DNA of 64,000 nt, from contig DDFJ01000004.1 of the NCBI GenBank assembly GCA_002337125.1, positions 2,159,889 through 2,223,888 on the forward strand. The letters run 5' to 3'. The translations under genes and the position numbers were made by a program. Source of the stretch: Chitinophagaceae bacterium UBA1931 (lineage in GTDB: Bacteria > Bacteroidota > Bacteroidia > Chitinophagales > Chitinophagaceae). The notes under the pieces were generated by a model. The model had not been told where the DNA came from and did not search any database. It worked only from the letters and a program-made list of their open reading frames with translations. Below, piece by piece: positions 43,541 through 52,211 of this stretch (position 1 is the first letter of the stretch; each line of letters opens with the position of its first letter).

Positions 43541-44008
43541 ATGCATACAAATTCTGCGCAAAAAGATTTCCTGCTTCAGCTGTTTGAATACAATCATCAT
43601 ATGAATCAACAGCTGGCCGATTTGCTTTTACAAAACACAGCAACCGATCAATCAGCAAAACTGTACAACCATATATTAAACGCACACCATAACTGGAACT
43701 GCCGCATACATCCTTACAAACAAAGAATTGATCCATGGAGTTTGCGTGCTGCAGATGAGCTGAAAGAATTTGATCTTGAAAATTACCGTGCATCACTTGA
43801 TATCCTGGAACGTTTTGATGTGCATCATCTTGTTGATTATACACTTGGCTCCGATAACCGTTTACGCTCGCCGGTAAGTGATATTCTTTTTCATATCATC
43901 AACCATTCAACTTATCACCGTGCACAAATTGCAAGTGATTGCAGGAATTCTGGTATTGAACCGTTGAAGAGTGACTATATTCATTATGCAAACAATAAAA
44001 AGAGATAA
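43541..44008 (+). CDS. DinB-family protein
   Basis: A 155-residue four-helix-bundle protein of the DinB/YfiT family. Helix 1 is QLFEYNHHMNQQLADLL. The three metal-binding histidines fit the contexts NHILNAHHNW (about residue 50) and FHIINHSTYHRAQIAS (about 125-140). Members are putative metal-dependent thiol transferases or of unknown role. ATG start at 43541; the next gene begins 36 bases downstream. No export signal is present. Confidence 0.85.
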   Translation: MHTNSAQKDFLLQLFEYNHHMNQQLADLLLQNTATDQSAKLYNHILNAHHNWNCRIHPYKQRIDPWSLRAADELKEFDLENYRASLDILERFDVHHLVDYTLGSDNRLRSPVSDILFHIINHSTYHRAQIASDCRNSGIEPLKSDYIHYANNKKR

Positions 44009-44044
44009 GAACACAACCTGTATATTAAAGCATAAAACTAATTT

Positions 44045-44524
44045 ATGAAACATCTGTTACTACTTTCCGCAATTGGTTTTGTTCAGTTGAATGCACAACA
44101 ATCAACATCATCCATTAAAGAACAGCAGATCTATGTCTGCATCGATACGTTCAGGACTGATCTGAAACTGCTGATTGTTAATCCTGTTAAAATTGAATCG
44201 GTTGATGTACTGAAAGGAGAACACGCTGTTTCAAAATATGGCAGTAAAGCAACAGATGGTGCTATTATCATTAAAACAAAAGCAGGAGTGAAACTGCTTC
44301 GGCTAAATGATATTTTCACCAAATACAATATTGCTGCAGAAGACAGGAATCTGCGTGTATGTATTAACAACAGCATTATTACAAACACTGCACTTTTAGT
44401 TATTGAAGAAAGCGAAATAACAGCTGTTGAAATAACAACCGAACACAACTGGATTAATGCCGAGGAAGCAAACAGTAAAGAGCGGTTTCTTAATATTAAA
44501 ACGGGAGTGAGCCAGTCAAAATAA
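44045..44524 (+). CDS. Secreted protein with a TonB-plug-like motif
   Basis: A 159-residue exported protein (signal peptide about 1-16, ending QLNAQQ). Residues about 47-80 (IESVDVLKGEHAVSKYGSKA and then TDGAIIIKTK) copy the plug-domain ending seen in TonB receptors and in the C-terminal domains of Bacteroidota TonB/BlaR1-like proteins. The second half shows a weaker repeat of the same shape (VCINNSIITNTALLVIEESE, ITAVEITTEHN). There is no beta-barrel, so it cannot be a receptor; it may be a periplasmic partner or a relic of one (inference). ATG start at 44045. Confidence 0.65.
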   Translation: MKHLLLLSAIGFVQLNAQQSTSSIKEQQIYVCIDTFRTDLKLLIVNPVKIESVDVLKGEHAVSKYGSKATDGAIIIKTKAGVKLLRLNDIFTKYNIAAEDRNLRVCINNSIITNTALLVIEESEITAVEITTEHNWINAEEANSKERFLNIKTGVSQSK

Positions 44525-44608
44525 ATTATACCATCTTCTAATTGCACTGTTTACTGAATAATTTAACAAAGAATAAAACTCCTTAAAACTAAATTTGAAG
44601 AAGTATTT

Positions 44609-44908
44609 ATGCCCAACAATACTTCTCAACATATTTTAGGTACTGCAGCAAATTTGCTTGGCTTTTGCCTGTTTGTCATCACAACTTTTCATGTTACAAA
44701 TACATCTCAAACAAGCATAATCGATGAATTTACTTCCTTAATTGCGCTGACGCTTTCTTTTTCCTGCTTTTTTTCCTTTTTGTCAATCCGAACAAGAAAA
44801 GAATCAAGAGAAATAAAATTTGAAACAATTGCGGAATATTTCTTTTTCGTTTCGCTTGTTGGAATTGTTGCAATCATTTTCCTTTTGGTTTTTAAATTCA
44901 TCAAATAA
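44609..44908 (+). CDS. Small membrane protein
   Basis: A 99-residue protein with three predicted membrane helices, about 10-29 (LGTAANLLGFCLFVITTFHV), 43-60 (LIALTLSFSCFFSFLSI) and 75-97 (FFFVSLVGIVAIIFLLVFKF). The loop between helices 2 and 3 is charged (RTRKESREIKFET). No family is recognised. It is convergent with the sterol-desaturase-like gene; their stop codons are 1 base apart. ATG start at 44609. Confidence 0.65.
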   Translation: MPNNTSQHILGTAANLLGFCLFVITTFHVTNTSQTSIIDEFTSLIALTLSFSCFFSFLSIRTRKESREIKFETIAEYFFFVSLVGIVAIIFLLVFKFIK

Positions 44909-44909
44909 A

Positions 44910-45734
44910 CTAACTATCCAACTTCCCAAACGGTTTTCTCAGCAACAACATTAAATCTTCATCCCTTTCTTCCGGGTAATGTTTATCAATGCCGTAACGC
45001 AGTTGTTCAACATCAAGTTTTGTAAACGTACCAAGCAGCCTGTCCCAGATGGAGAATACTGCTCCGTAATTGCTATCGGTATAAGGTTGTTTCCAGTGAT
45101 GATGCACTTTATGCATGTTGGGCGAAACCAAAACATAGCTCAACACTTTGTCGGCCACTTTTGGCAACGAAATATTGGCGTGCGTAAATGCTGTTGCCAG
45201 CACCACCAGCGTTTGATAAATCATTACACTGTACATGGGGGCACCCGACATGAAAATAAACAGCAAGAAAAAGATTCCCCGCAGAATACTATCGCCGGGA
45301 TGATGACGCAAGCCTGTGGTAACATCCACTTTCCTGTCGCTGTGATGAATGAGATGAAACCTCCACAGCAATGGTACTTTATGCATCACAAAGTGCACCA
45401 GCCAGCTGCTGAAGTCAAGCGCAAGCACACCAATAATTATTGAGAACAGCACGTTGGCATTAGTCCAGTACACCCATCCAAAACGGTAATGCAAACACCA
45501 GTCACTGAGTTGTACAATTAATATGGCAATAAACGTATGAATGATGAGGTGCAGAATGGTAAACACAAAATTTACACCTGCATGCCGCAGTTTTGATTTA
45601 TTATACTGCAATGGTAAAAGAGGAATTGCGCCTTCCAGAATCCAGAAGAAAAGCATTCCGCCAACGAGTATTGCCAAACGTTCAAGCGGACGTTGTTCCA
45701 ATGTTTGAAAATGAGCAAGCAGTTCGTTCCACAT
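44910..45734 (-). CDS. Sterol desaturase/fatty acid hydroxylase family protein
   Basis: A 274-residue membrane di-iron oxygenase. The eight-histidine pattern is present: HFVMHK (about residue 117), RFHLIHHSDRKVD (about 130), and the last clusters NMHKVHHHWKQPYTDSNYG. Four to five membrane helices precede and interleave these. The family hydroxylates or desaturates sterols, fatty acids or sphingolipid-like chains; the substrate here is unknown, though sphingolipids and sulfonolipids are typical of this phylum. A promoter (TTTG, 19 bases, TATCTTTT) lies immediately upstream. ATG start at 45734. Confidence 0.9.
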   Translation of the reverse strand: MWNELLAHFQTLEQRPLERLAILVGGMLFFWILEGAIPLLPLQYNKSKLRHAGVNFVFTILHLIIHTFIAILIVQLSDWCLHYRFGWVYWTNANVLFSIIIGVLALDFSSWLVHFVMHKVPLLWRFHLIHHSDRKVDVTTGLRHHPGDSILRGIFFLLFIFMSGAPMYSVMIYQTLVVLATAFTHANISLPKVADKVLSYVLVSPNMHKVHHHWKQPYTDSNYGAVFSIWDRLLGTFTKLDVEQLRYGIDKHYPEERDEDLMLLLRKPFGKLDS

Positions 45735-45749
45735 GGCTGGTTATTTGGT

Positions 45750-45780
45750 AAAAGATAGGAAGATTTTGCTTTCACACAAA
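45750..45780 (-). promoter_or_regulatory. Promoter of the sterol-desaturase-like gene
   Basis: Minus strand: TTTG (45777-45780), a 19-base spacer and TATCTTTT (45750-45757), one mismatch from TAnnTTTG. The ATG is 15 bases further on. Confidence 0.5.
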
Positions 45781-45801
45781 AACAGCAGCTGCAGCAAAAA
45801 A

Positions 45802-46233
45802 CTATTGAGGTTCATTTTGCAGATCATCCTGCACGTTATCTTCCAGATCAAACTCATGACCACAGTTAAAACAGTGATAAACCTTTTTAATTCCCATTGC
45901 GTAACCGCCAAGCACGTAGCCGAAAATAGCTGAAAGCCAGTTAGTCGGTTTTCGGTTTGTAACAATGTATTCTACATTGAGTGAGTGACATTTGGGGCAG
46001 GCCCGGTTTTCTTTTTCTTTATTCATCATAGTGCGCAGCAGTTCCTGTGCCTGCTCCTTCTGCGATTCATGTACCATTAACTTAATACCGCCAATGGCAT
46101 TGCTGATGATTGGATCAATCGTAACAGTATTTTCATCCTGCAGCCAGCAGTTGATGTCTTCGCTTTGAAGCTGTGCCAGGCGCAACTGAGCATCGATGTA
46201 ATTATCGAAGGTGTAGATTTTTACAAAAGCCAT
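45802..46233 (-). CDS. DUF2007 protein with zinc ribbon
   Basis: A 143-residue cytoplasmic protein. Residues 1-70 form a DUF2007 signal-transducing-like domain (FVKIYTFDNYIDAQLRLAQL, GGIKLMVHESQKEQAQELL). Residues about 78-125 are a zinc ribbon with CPKC and CFNC pairs, interrupted by a hydrophobic stretch (NWLSAIFGYVLGGYAMGI) that could be a membrane helix between the two knuckles. The C-terminus is acidic. The role is unknown; the fold suggests small-ligand or protein binding. It lies downstream of the dnaN terminator and so has separate expression. ATG start at 46233. Confidence 0.8.
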   Translation of the reverse strand: MAFVKIYTFDNYIDAQLRLAQLQSEDINCWLQDENTVTIDPIISNAIGGIKLMVHESQKEQAQELLRTMMNKEKENRACPKCHSLNVEYIVTNRKPTNWLSAIFGYVLGGYAMGIKKVYHCFNCGHEFDLEDNVQDDLQNEPQ

Positions 46234-46302
46234 ACTGTAAGGTACGATAAAAGATTTCTTTAGTCACAGATGCACAAAGATCATAGATGGCGAAGTATAC
46301 TT

Positions 46303-46332
46303 AAATAAAAAATCCCGCTCTTTCAAGCGGGA
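46303..46332 (-). terminator. Rho-independent terminator of dnaN
   Basis: Seven-base stem AGCGGGA (46326-46332) with TCCCGCT (46313-46319) and a 6-base loop; on the minus strand it is followed by TTTTTTATTT. It lies 41 bases after the dnaN stop. Confidence 0.7.
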
Positions 46333-46373
46333 CTGTATCAGCGAGTATTGGTTCAAAAATTACTGTGCATCAA

Positions 46374-47489
46374 TTACTGGTTCAGCATTAACGGCATTAC
46401 CAGCATCAGCACATCTTCTCCTTCGTTCTGCTCGGTAGGTTTAATTAAACCGGCTTTGGTTGGAGTACTTAATTCAATTTTTACATCTTCTGTTTCAACT
46501 GCGTTCAGCATTTCAACCAGGAACTTGGCGTTGAAAGCAATCTGCATGTCTTCACCATCATACTGGCATTTCATCCGTTCGTTACCTTCAAAGCTAAAGT
46601 CAACATCCTGTGCTGCCAATTGCAACTGGCTTCCGTTTATACTTAACACCACCTGGTTTGTGCTTTTATTACTGAACACACTTACACGGCGTAATGCGCC
46701 AGCCAGTTCATTGCGGCCAGCAATTAAGCTGTAAGGATTATCAGCAGGAATAACCACTTTATAATCAGGGAAACGGGCATCAATTAAACGACACACCAGT
46801 TCGGTTGTACCATGTACAACAAAGAGGTGGTTGCTGTTGTATGAAAGTGTAATCTCGTCGTCTTTGTCGGGCAACGCTGTTTTTAATAAGTTCAACGGCT
46901 TTTTAGGAACGATAAAGCTCTCATTTTTTGGACAGCTTACATCAGTCCTTTTGTAACGCACCAAACGGTGTGCGTCAGTTGCAACGAATGTTAAACCTTT
47001 TTTATCGAGTTCAAAGAACACGCCTGTCATTGCGGGACGCAGATCATCGTTACTTACAGCAAACAATGTTTTGTTGATGGCTGTAACCAGTGCAGATGAT
47101 GTGGTGCTGAAGTTTGTTGTATCATCAGCCACGGGTTCTTTTGGAAAGTTATCAGGGTTTTCGCCCATTACTTTATACTTACCATTATCGCTTGTAATTT
47201 CAATACCAAAGTTTTTATCGATGTTGAATGTAAGCGGCTGATCGGGCAGGTTCTTCAACGTGTCCATCAGGATTCTTGCAGGAATACACACACGGCCACT
47301 GTCTTTGGCTTCAATTTCCATGTGAATTTTCATCACTGTTTCAAGGTCAGTGGCTACTACTGTGAGTTTGTTCTTGTTAATTTCAAACAAGAAATCTTCA
47401 AGGATGGGCAACACGGTGTTTGCATTGATTACACCATTGATCTGCTGCAGTTGTTTCAGTAATGCCGAAGAAGAAACGATAAACTTCAT
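46374..47489 (-). CDS. dnaN: DNA polymerase III beta subunit (sliding clamp)
   Basis: Ring-shaped processivity factor of DNA replication, 371 residues, normal length. The three clamp domains are visible: MKFIVSSSALLKQLQQINGV, the centre (FAVSNDDLRPAMTGVFFE, TDAHRLVRYKR), and the C-terminal domain ending VLMLVMPLMLNQ, which carries the conserved ending of the family. The gene stands alone: no dnaA or recF is adjacent, a common state in Bacteroidota. ATG start at 47489; it has a clear terminator downstream. Confidence 0.97.
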   Translation of the reverse strand: MKFIVSSSALLKQLQQINGVINANTVLPILEDFLFEINKNKLTVVATDLETVMKIHMEIEAKDSGRVCIPARILMDTLKNLPDQPLTFNIDKNFGIEITSDNGKYKVMGENPDNFPKEPVADDTTNFSTTSSALVTAINKTLFAVSNDDLRPAMTGVFFELDKKGLTFVATDAHRLVRYKRTDVSCPKNESFIVPKKPLNLLKTALPDKDDEITLSYNSNHLFVVHGTTELVCRLIDARFPDYKVVIPADNPYSLIAGRNELAGALRRVSVFSNKSTNQVVLSINGSQLQLAAQDVDFSFEGNERMKCQYDGEDMQIAFNAKFLVEMLNAVETEDVKIELSTPTKAGLIKPTEQNEGEDVLMLVMPLMLNQ

Positions 47490-47616
47490 AAAACTGTTCG
47501 GTTTATTAATGACTGGAAGATAACAAATTATTACAATCTTCCGGCTGCAAGATAAGGGTTAAATTATCAATTTCGTTTGGAAAGCTTTTGTACTTTCACC
47601 TATCAATGAATTTGAG

Positions 47617-48942
47617 ATGCTCAACAAATTATTTGGCTGGGGAAAAAAGAAAACTTCGCCCGAAGCAGAGGTGACCGAGGTGAGTTTTGGCCGTTACAGC
47701 GACAACAACAAAACGGTACAGAAAACAAAACGGTGGACCGATGCCGACAACCTGTTTAAAGAAAAAAAATACCACGAAAGCATTGCTGCGTTTTTTGAAT
47801 ACCTGCGTGATGATTCGCAACAGAATGTTTTGCTTTCAAAAAATGCAGCCGAAAACGAGTTCAGCTTTTTCCAGGGCAGCAAAATTGTTCGTGGGCGTTA
47901 TGACAATGAAAAACTATCTGCCGAAGTAACGCTTGCAAAAATGACCGTGCCTTCTGTACCGGTTATGCGCAGGCTGCTGGAACATAATTTTAATCTTTAT
48001 TACAGCCGTTATACTTTGCTAAACGACCGCCTTTGTATGCGGTTTGATACAGATATTGAAACGGCCAATCCCAACAAACTTTATTATGCGCTGAAAGAGC
48101 TTGCAACCCGTGGCGATAAACAGGACGATTTGCTGCTGCAGGATTTTTCTTCCTTACAAAGTATAGATACCGAACACCTCGTCAGCATACCCGACCAGGA
48201 AAAAGAAGTGAAGTATAAATACATGATGAAATGGATCAGGGAAACACTTCAGCTCATTGAACCGTTGGATGCAGAAAAAATGAGTGGCGGTATTGCACAC
48301 CTGTTGCTGAACCTTGCATACCGCATCGATTTTTTAATTGTTCCCGAAAGCAAACTATTATACGACCTTGAAGATATTGTAACCATTTATTTTCTGAAAG
48401 ACGAGAAGCCAATTCCTGAAAAAAACAAAGCAATGATTGCGGCGTTCAGAAAAGTACTGGAGAAAACAACAGAAGATGTGTTTCCTTTTCTCTTCCGCAG
48501 CAAGCATACGTTTGCTATTACAATGCCACAGGTACAAAAAACCATTTCCGATACCATTTACGGAGCCAACCAGAATATGATCTGGTACAGGGATAATGAT
48601 TATGCGGCCATTGCACAGCAAGTAAGTGAATATGGCTTGGGGTACTGCCAGTATAATTTCAGTTTGCCTAAACCCATTACTGATTTATATCTCCTGCTCA
48701 TGAAAGTGGTATATGCCGATTTCTTTAGTGACCTTGGTTTTACAACCGAACTGTACAACAGTAAAATTCCGGAATTTAATGTGGGGCTGATTGAAGAAAG
48801 GATCAGCGCTATCATTAATGAATGGAAAGAAAAGTTTCCGCAGATTGGTTTTAAAACAGAAAACCTGAAGTATGATTCGCTGCTGAGCTTTACACATTCA
48901 TTTACATCAGAAGTGGAATTTGTTAATACAGAAAGCAAGTAA
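47617..48942 (+). CDS. YbjN-like domain protein
   Basis: A 441-residue soluble protein. After a basic N-terminus (MLNKLFGWGKKKTSPEAE) a TPR-like helix pair (RWTDADNLFKEKKYHESIAA) is followed by a stretch that resembles the YbjN/type III chaperone fold: SKIVRGRYDNEKLSAEVTLA, VPVMRRLLEHNFNLYYSRYT, NDRLCMRFDTDIETANPNKL and YALKELATRGDKQDDLLL. The C-terminal half is helical (GGIAHLLLNLAYRIDF). There is no export signal. The stop codon is 5 bases before a trypsin-like protease gene whose tail is also YbjN-like, which strongly suggests the two work together (inference). Family assignment rests on pattern only. Confidence 0.75.
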   Translation: MLNKLFGWGKKKTSPEAEVTEVSFGRYSDNNKTVQKTKRWTDADNLFKEKKYHESIAAFFEYLRDDSQQNVLLSKNAAENEFSFFQGSKIVRGRYDNEKLSAEVTLAKMTVPSVPVMRRLLEHNFNLYYSRYTLLNDRLCMRFDTDIETANPNKLYYALKELATRGDKQDDLLLQDFSSLQSIDTEHLVSIPDQEKEVKYKYMMKWIRETLQLIEPLDAEKMSGGIAHLLLNLAYRIDFLIVPESKLLYDLEDIVTIYFLKDEKPIPEKNKAMIAAFRKVLEKTTEDVFPFLFRSKHTFAITMPQVQKTISDTIYGANQNMIWYRDNDYAAIAQQVSEYGLGYCQYNFSLPKPITDLYLLLMKVVYADFFSDLGFTTELYNSKIPEFNVGLIEERISAIINEWKEKFPQIGFKTENLKYDSLLSFTHSFTSEVEFVNTESK

Positions 48943-48947
48943 ACGTT

Positions 48948-50051
48948 ATGATGATAACAGCACAACAGATTGTAGACGATTATAAAGATGCCATTATACA
49001 GATTGCCACTCAAACAGGTACTGGTACCGGTTTTTACCTGAAACAATACGACCTGATTATAACCAATAATCATGTGGTGGAAGGAAATGCAGAAGTAACC
49101 ATTGCCGGTAAACAGTTTGATAAAATGCTGAGCCGTGTGTGGTACACCGACCGAAAACACGATCTTGCTTTTCTGCAACCACCAACGGTTGTATTACCCG
49201 AAATTCATTTGGGAGAATATGCAAGACTGAAAGATGGTGATCCTGTAATTGCCATTGGTCACCCTTACGGTTTAAATTATACAGCAACACAAGGTGTAAT
49301 TTCAAAAGTAGACCGTGTACGTGAAGGATTAAAATACATACAGATTGATGCTGCAATAAATCCCGGCAACAGTGGTGGTCCGTTAGTGAATATGAGCGGA
49401 GAGGTCATTGGTGTGAATACGTTCATTATCCGTGGCGGCGATAATCTTGGTTTTGCTTTGCCTGAAAATTATCTGCGTACTGCTCTTGAAATTTATGCAC
49501 CGCATAAAGGTCAACCATCAGCCCGTTGCCATGCCTGTGATTTTCTTGTTTTACCAGAAAATTTAGATAGCGGAAAGTATTGCCCTTCCTGCGGAAGTGA
49601 AATTAAATTACCCGAGCTTCCTGCCGAAGAATACGAACCGGTTGGTGTGGCAAAAACCATTGAGAATATTTTACGCAAACTGGGAAAAGACATCAAACTT
49701 GCAAGAGAAGGAGCAAACACCTGGAGTGTAAAAGAAGGCAGCGCAAAAATTGTTATCAGGTATAATCCCGAAAACTATTTTATTGCAAGTGATGCCTACT
49801 TGTGCCTTCTGCCTGCTGATGCTGCAAAGATTAAACCACTGTATAAATACCTGCTGGAAGAGAATTACAAAAGCAATGGCCTAGTGCTGAGCTGCCTGAA
49901 CCAGAACATTGTTCTCAGTTGTATTTTGTATGATCTTGATTTAACGGAAGAAGCAGGAGTTGAAATATTCCGCAATCTTTTTCAGAAAGCAGATGCCTAT
50001 GATGATTTACTGAAGAACGAATTTGGTTGTGCCGAACGGATTGAAGAATAA
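48948..50051 (+). CDS. Trypsin-like serine protease with zinc ribbon and YbjN-like tail
   Basis: A 367-residue protein with no signal peptide or membrane helix, so it appears cytoplasmic, unlike most DegP-type proteases. The protease domain (about 12-185) has the full triad: H42 in LIITNNHVVEG, D72 in DRKHDLAFLQ and S142 in INPGNSGGPLVN, plus oxyanion and substrate strands (GEVIGVNTFII). Residues 193-216 form a zinc ribbon (CHAC and CPSC). Residues about 235-360 resemble a YbjN domain: LAREGANTWSVKEGSAKIVI, ENYFIASDAYLCLLPADAAK, IVLSCILYDLDLTEEAGVEI. No PDZ domain is present. It follows the YbjN-like gene by 5 bases. ATG start at 48948 (a second ATG follows at once). Confidence 0.82.
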   Translation: MMITAQQIVDDYKDAIIQIATQTGTGTGFYLKQYDLIITNNHVVEGNAEVTIAGKQFDKMLSRVWYTDRKHDLAFLQPPTVVLPEIHLGEYARLKDGDPVIAIGHPYGLNYTATQGVISKVDRVREGLKYIQIDAAINPGNSGGPLVNMSGEVIGVNTFIIRGGDNLGFALPENYLRTALEIYAPHKGQPSARCHACDFLVLPENLDSGKYCPSCGSEIKLPELPAEEYEPVGVAKTIENILRKLGKDIKLAREGANTWSVKEGSAKIVIRYNPENYFIASDAYLCLLPADAAKIKPLYKYLLEENYKSNGLVLSCLNQNIVLSCILYDLDLTEEAGVEIFRNLFQKADAYDDLLKNEFGCAERIEE

Positions 50052-50122
50052 TTAAACATCATTATTCACGGGCCTAAACATTTCATAACAACTAACTTTG
50101 CGGTTCCGTAAAAAAGTTCCGC

Positions 50123-51379
50123 ATGAAACTATCACATCTTTCCGAAACACTAATCGGTTCTGAAATTGTTAAGCTTGGTAACCAGATCAAAGAACGCATC
50201 AGGTTGGGTGAGCATATTTACAACTTTACCATTGGCGATTTTGACAGCAGCATTTTTCCCATTCCGGCTGAACTGGAAAAAGAAATCCTGGAAGCATACC
50301 AACATCGTTATACAACTTATCCAGCAGCAGAAGGTATACTGGAACTGAGGCAAAGCATTTCACATTTTATCAAAGAACGAGAAGGAATTGAATATGGCGT
50401 GAATGAAATACAGGTTGCATCAGGTGGCCGTCCGCTTATTTATTCCATCTTCCGTGCTATTGTTGATAAAGGAGATAAAGTAATTTATGCTGTACCATCA
50501 TGGAACAACAATCACTATACACATTTCAATGAAGGTATTCATACTGTGATTGAAGCAAAACCTGAAAACAGGTTTATGCCCGTGGCAGAAGATATAAGAC
50601 CGCATGTAAAAGGTGCATCGCTTCTTTGTTTGTGCACTCCGCAAAATCCAACTGGAACCATGCTCAGTAAAAAAGAGCTGGAAGATATCTGTGATCTTGT
50701 ACTGGAAGAAAATCAATCACGTGCTGATAATGAAAAAAAACTGTTTGTGTTGTTTGACCAGATGTACTGGACGTTAACTTTTGGCAACAATGAACATTAC
50801 AATCCAGTTTCATTAAGGCCTTCAATGAAAGAATACACGGTGTTTGTAGATGGCATCAGTAAAGCATTTGCTTCTACCGGTGTACGTGTTGGCTGGTCGC
50901 TTGGACCCGAACTGATCATTTCAAAACTGAAAGCTATTCTGTCACATATAGGTGCATGGGCTCCAATGGCCGAACAAAAGGCAACAGCAACTTATCTTTT
51001 ACAAACAGAAGCCATTGATCGTTACCTGCAGGAGTTTAAAAAAGAAATTCAGTACAGGCTTGATGCTATTGCCAATGGTTTTTCACAATTGAAACAGCAA
51101 GGTTTTTCAGTTGATGTAATAGATCCGCAAGGCGCCATTTATCTCACCGTTAAATTTGATTTAACAGGGAAGAAAAAAGCAGATGGAACTGTTTTACAAA
51201 CACAGGCTGATGTAACAGACTATTTACTGCAGGAAGCAAAGCTTGCCATTGTTCCGTTTTATGCGTTTGGAGCAGGAAAAGATTCGGCATGGTACAGGCT
51301 TAGTGTTGGCACCTGCAGCAAAGAAGATATTCCGGCATTTTTAAGTAAACTGAAAGAAGCATTGCAGAAACTGAGTTAA
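50123..51379 (+). CDS. Class I/II pyridoxal-phosphate aminotransferase
   Basis: A 418-residue fold-type I aminotransferase related to aspartate aminotransferase. Markers: YNFTIGDFDSSIFPIP, RYTTYPAAEGILELRQSI, VASGGRPLIYSIFRAIVDKG, LCTPQNPTGTM, and the PLP lysine in VDGISKAFASTGVRVGWS. The ending WYRLSVGTCSKEDIPAFL holds the substrate carboxylate arginine. The substrate cannot be told; the GDFDSS start differs from classical aspartate aminotransferases. A -7 box TAACTTTG at 50093-50100 lies just upstream. ATG start at 50123. Confidence 0.92.
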   Translation: MKLSHLSETLIGSEIVKLGNQIKERIRLGEHIYNFTIGDFDSSIFPIPAELEKEILEAYQHRYTTYPAAEGILELRQSISHFIKEREGIEYGVNEIQVASGGRPLIYSIFRAIVDKGDKVIYAVPSWNNNHYTHFNEGIHTVIEAKPENRFMPVAEDIRPHVKGASLLCLCTPQNPTGTMLSKKELEDICDLVLEENQSRADNEKKLFVLFDQMYWTLTFGNNEHYNPVSLRPSMKEYTVFVDGISKAFASTGVRVGWSLGPELIISKLKAILSHIGAWAPMAEQKATATYLLQTEAIDRYLQEFKKEIQYRLDAIANGFSQLKQQGFSVDVIDPQGAIYLTVKFDLTGKKKADGTVLQTQADVTDYLLQEAKLAIVPFYAFGAGKDSAWYRLSVGTCSKEDIPAFLSKLKEALQKLS

Positions 51380-51385
51380 CAATTA

Positions 51386-51844
51386 TCAGCGTTGCAGCCT
51401 GATGACTTTGTTTTTATCGGCAATTATCACTCTTCCTTCGTGCACAATATCAACAGCGGTTCTGCTGCAGCAATCGCCACAAAAATTTTTTACCAGTATA
51501 TATTGAAGGGCTTCGTTCTTGATCTGGATTGCCATTGTATCAGTCACATTCATTCCAAAAAGAATGTTTCTTGAACTATCTGCAAAAATTTTTATTTGCT
51601 GGTAAGGCGAATTGTTTTTTACAAACAGTTTTATGTCTGATGGTAACAAGGTTGGGTTGCTGCCAAATATTAAATCCTGCCCGGTGTTCTGATCAACAAT
51701 GGTAAAATTGAAATAACTCCAGAAAGCGAAACAATCCAATGCACAAATGGGTGCCGGTCCGCAATCAAATTTTTTATCCTCCTGCTTTTTGCAGGAAAAT
51801 AACAAGATAGAGAGGAGCATTATGGAAAATAAAAACCTGTTCAT
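51386..51844 (-). CDS. Hypothetical cysteine-rich lipoprotein
   Basis: A 152-residue lipoprotein from ATG 51844 (MNRFLFSIMLLSILLFSC, lipidated cysteine 18). The longer open frame to 51979 would run into the divergent MmcQ gene and is rejected. The mature part has several cysteines (FDCGPAPICALDCFAFWS, and NFCGDCCSRTAVDIV), suggestive of disulfides or metal binding, and otherwise looks like a beta-sandwich. No function is known. It is convergent with the aminotransferase (6 bases apart) and divergent from MmcQ with 34 bases between starts. Confidence 0.72.
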   Translation of the reverse strand: MNRFLFSIMLLSILLFSCKKQEDKKFDCGPAPICALDCFAFWSYFNFTIVDQNTGQDLIFGSNPTLLPSDIKLFVKNNSPYQQIKIFADSSRNILFGMNVTDTMAIQIKNEALQYILVKNFCGDCCSRTAVDIVHEGRVIIADKNKVIRLQR

Positions 51845-51878
51845 ACCTTCATGACCTCGTAAACAGAAAAACCGCTGC

Positions 51879-52208
51879 ATGCATATTGAAGCTATCCGTG
51901 AATATTGTTTATCCAAACCGGGCACAGAAGAAACATTTCCTTTTGGACCGGATAATATCGTGTTCAGAATCGACAACAAAATGTACCTGTTGCTGCCGCT
52001 CGATTCAGAAGATCTTCGTTTTAATGTGAAATGTGATCCTGATCTTGCCCTTGAGCTCCGTGAGCAATTTCCCTGCGTTATTCCCGGTTTTCACATGAAC
52101 AAAAAACACTGGAACACCATTATTGTAGATGGTTCTGTTTCCTTTAAACAAATCAAAGAATGGATTGATCATTCGTATGACCTGGTGAAAGGCAAGAAAA
52201 AAAAATAA
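51879..52208 (+). CDS. MmcQ/YjbR family protein
   Basis: A 109-residue protein of the MmcQ/YjbR family (CyaY-like DNA-binding fold). Markers are the start IEAIREYCLSKPGTEETFPF, MYLLLPLDSEDLRFNVKCDP and the final YxxxHWN element HMNKKHWNTIIVDG, with a basic tail (KGKKKK). Members may bind DNA but no specific role is established. The gene is convergent with the Gfo/Idh/MocA gene; their stop codons are 3 bases apart. ATG start at 51879. Confidence 0.9.
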   Translation: MHIEAIREYCLSKPGTEETFPFGPDNIVFRIDNKMYLLLPLDSEDLRFNVKCDPDLALELREQFPCVIPGFHMNKKHWNTIIVDGSVSFKQIKEWIDHSYDLVKGKKKK

Positions 52209-52211
52209 CAG

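Noticed and set aside
48600..49178. 192-residue minus-strand frame across the YbjN-protease junction
   Set aside because: Antisense to two well-supported genes; no family resemblance.
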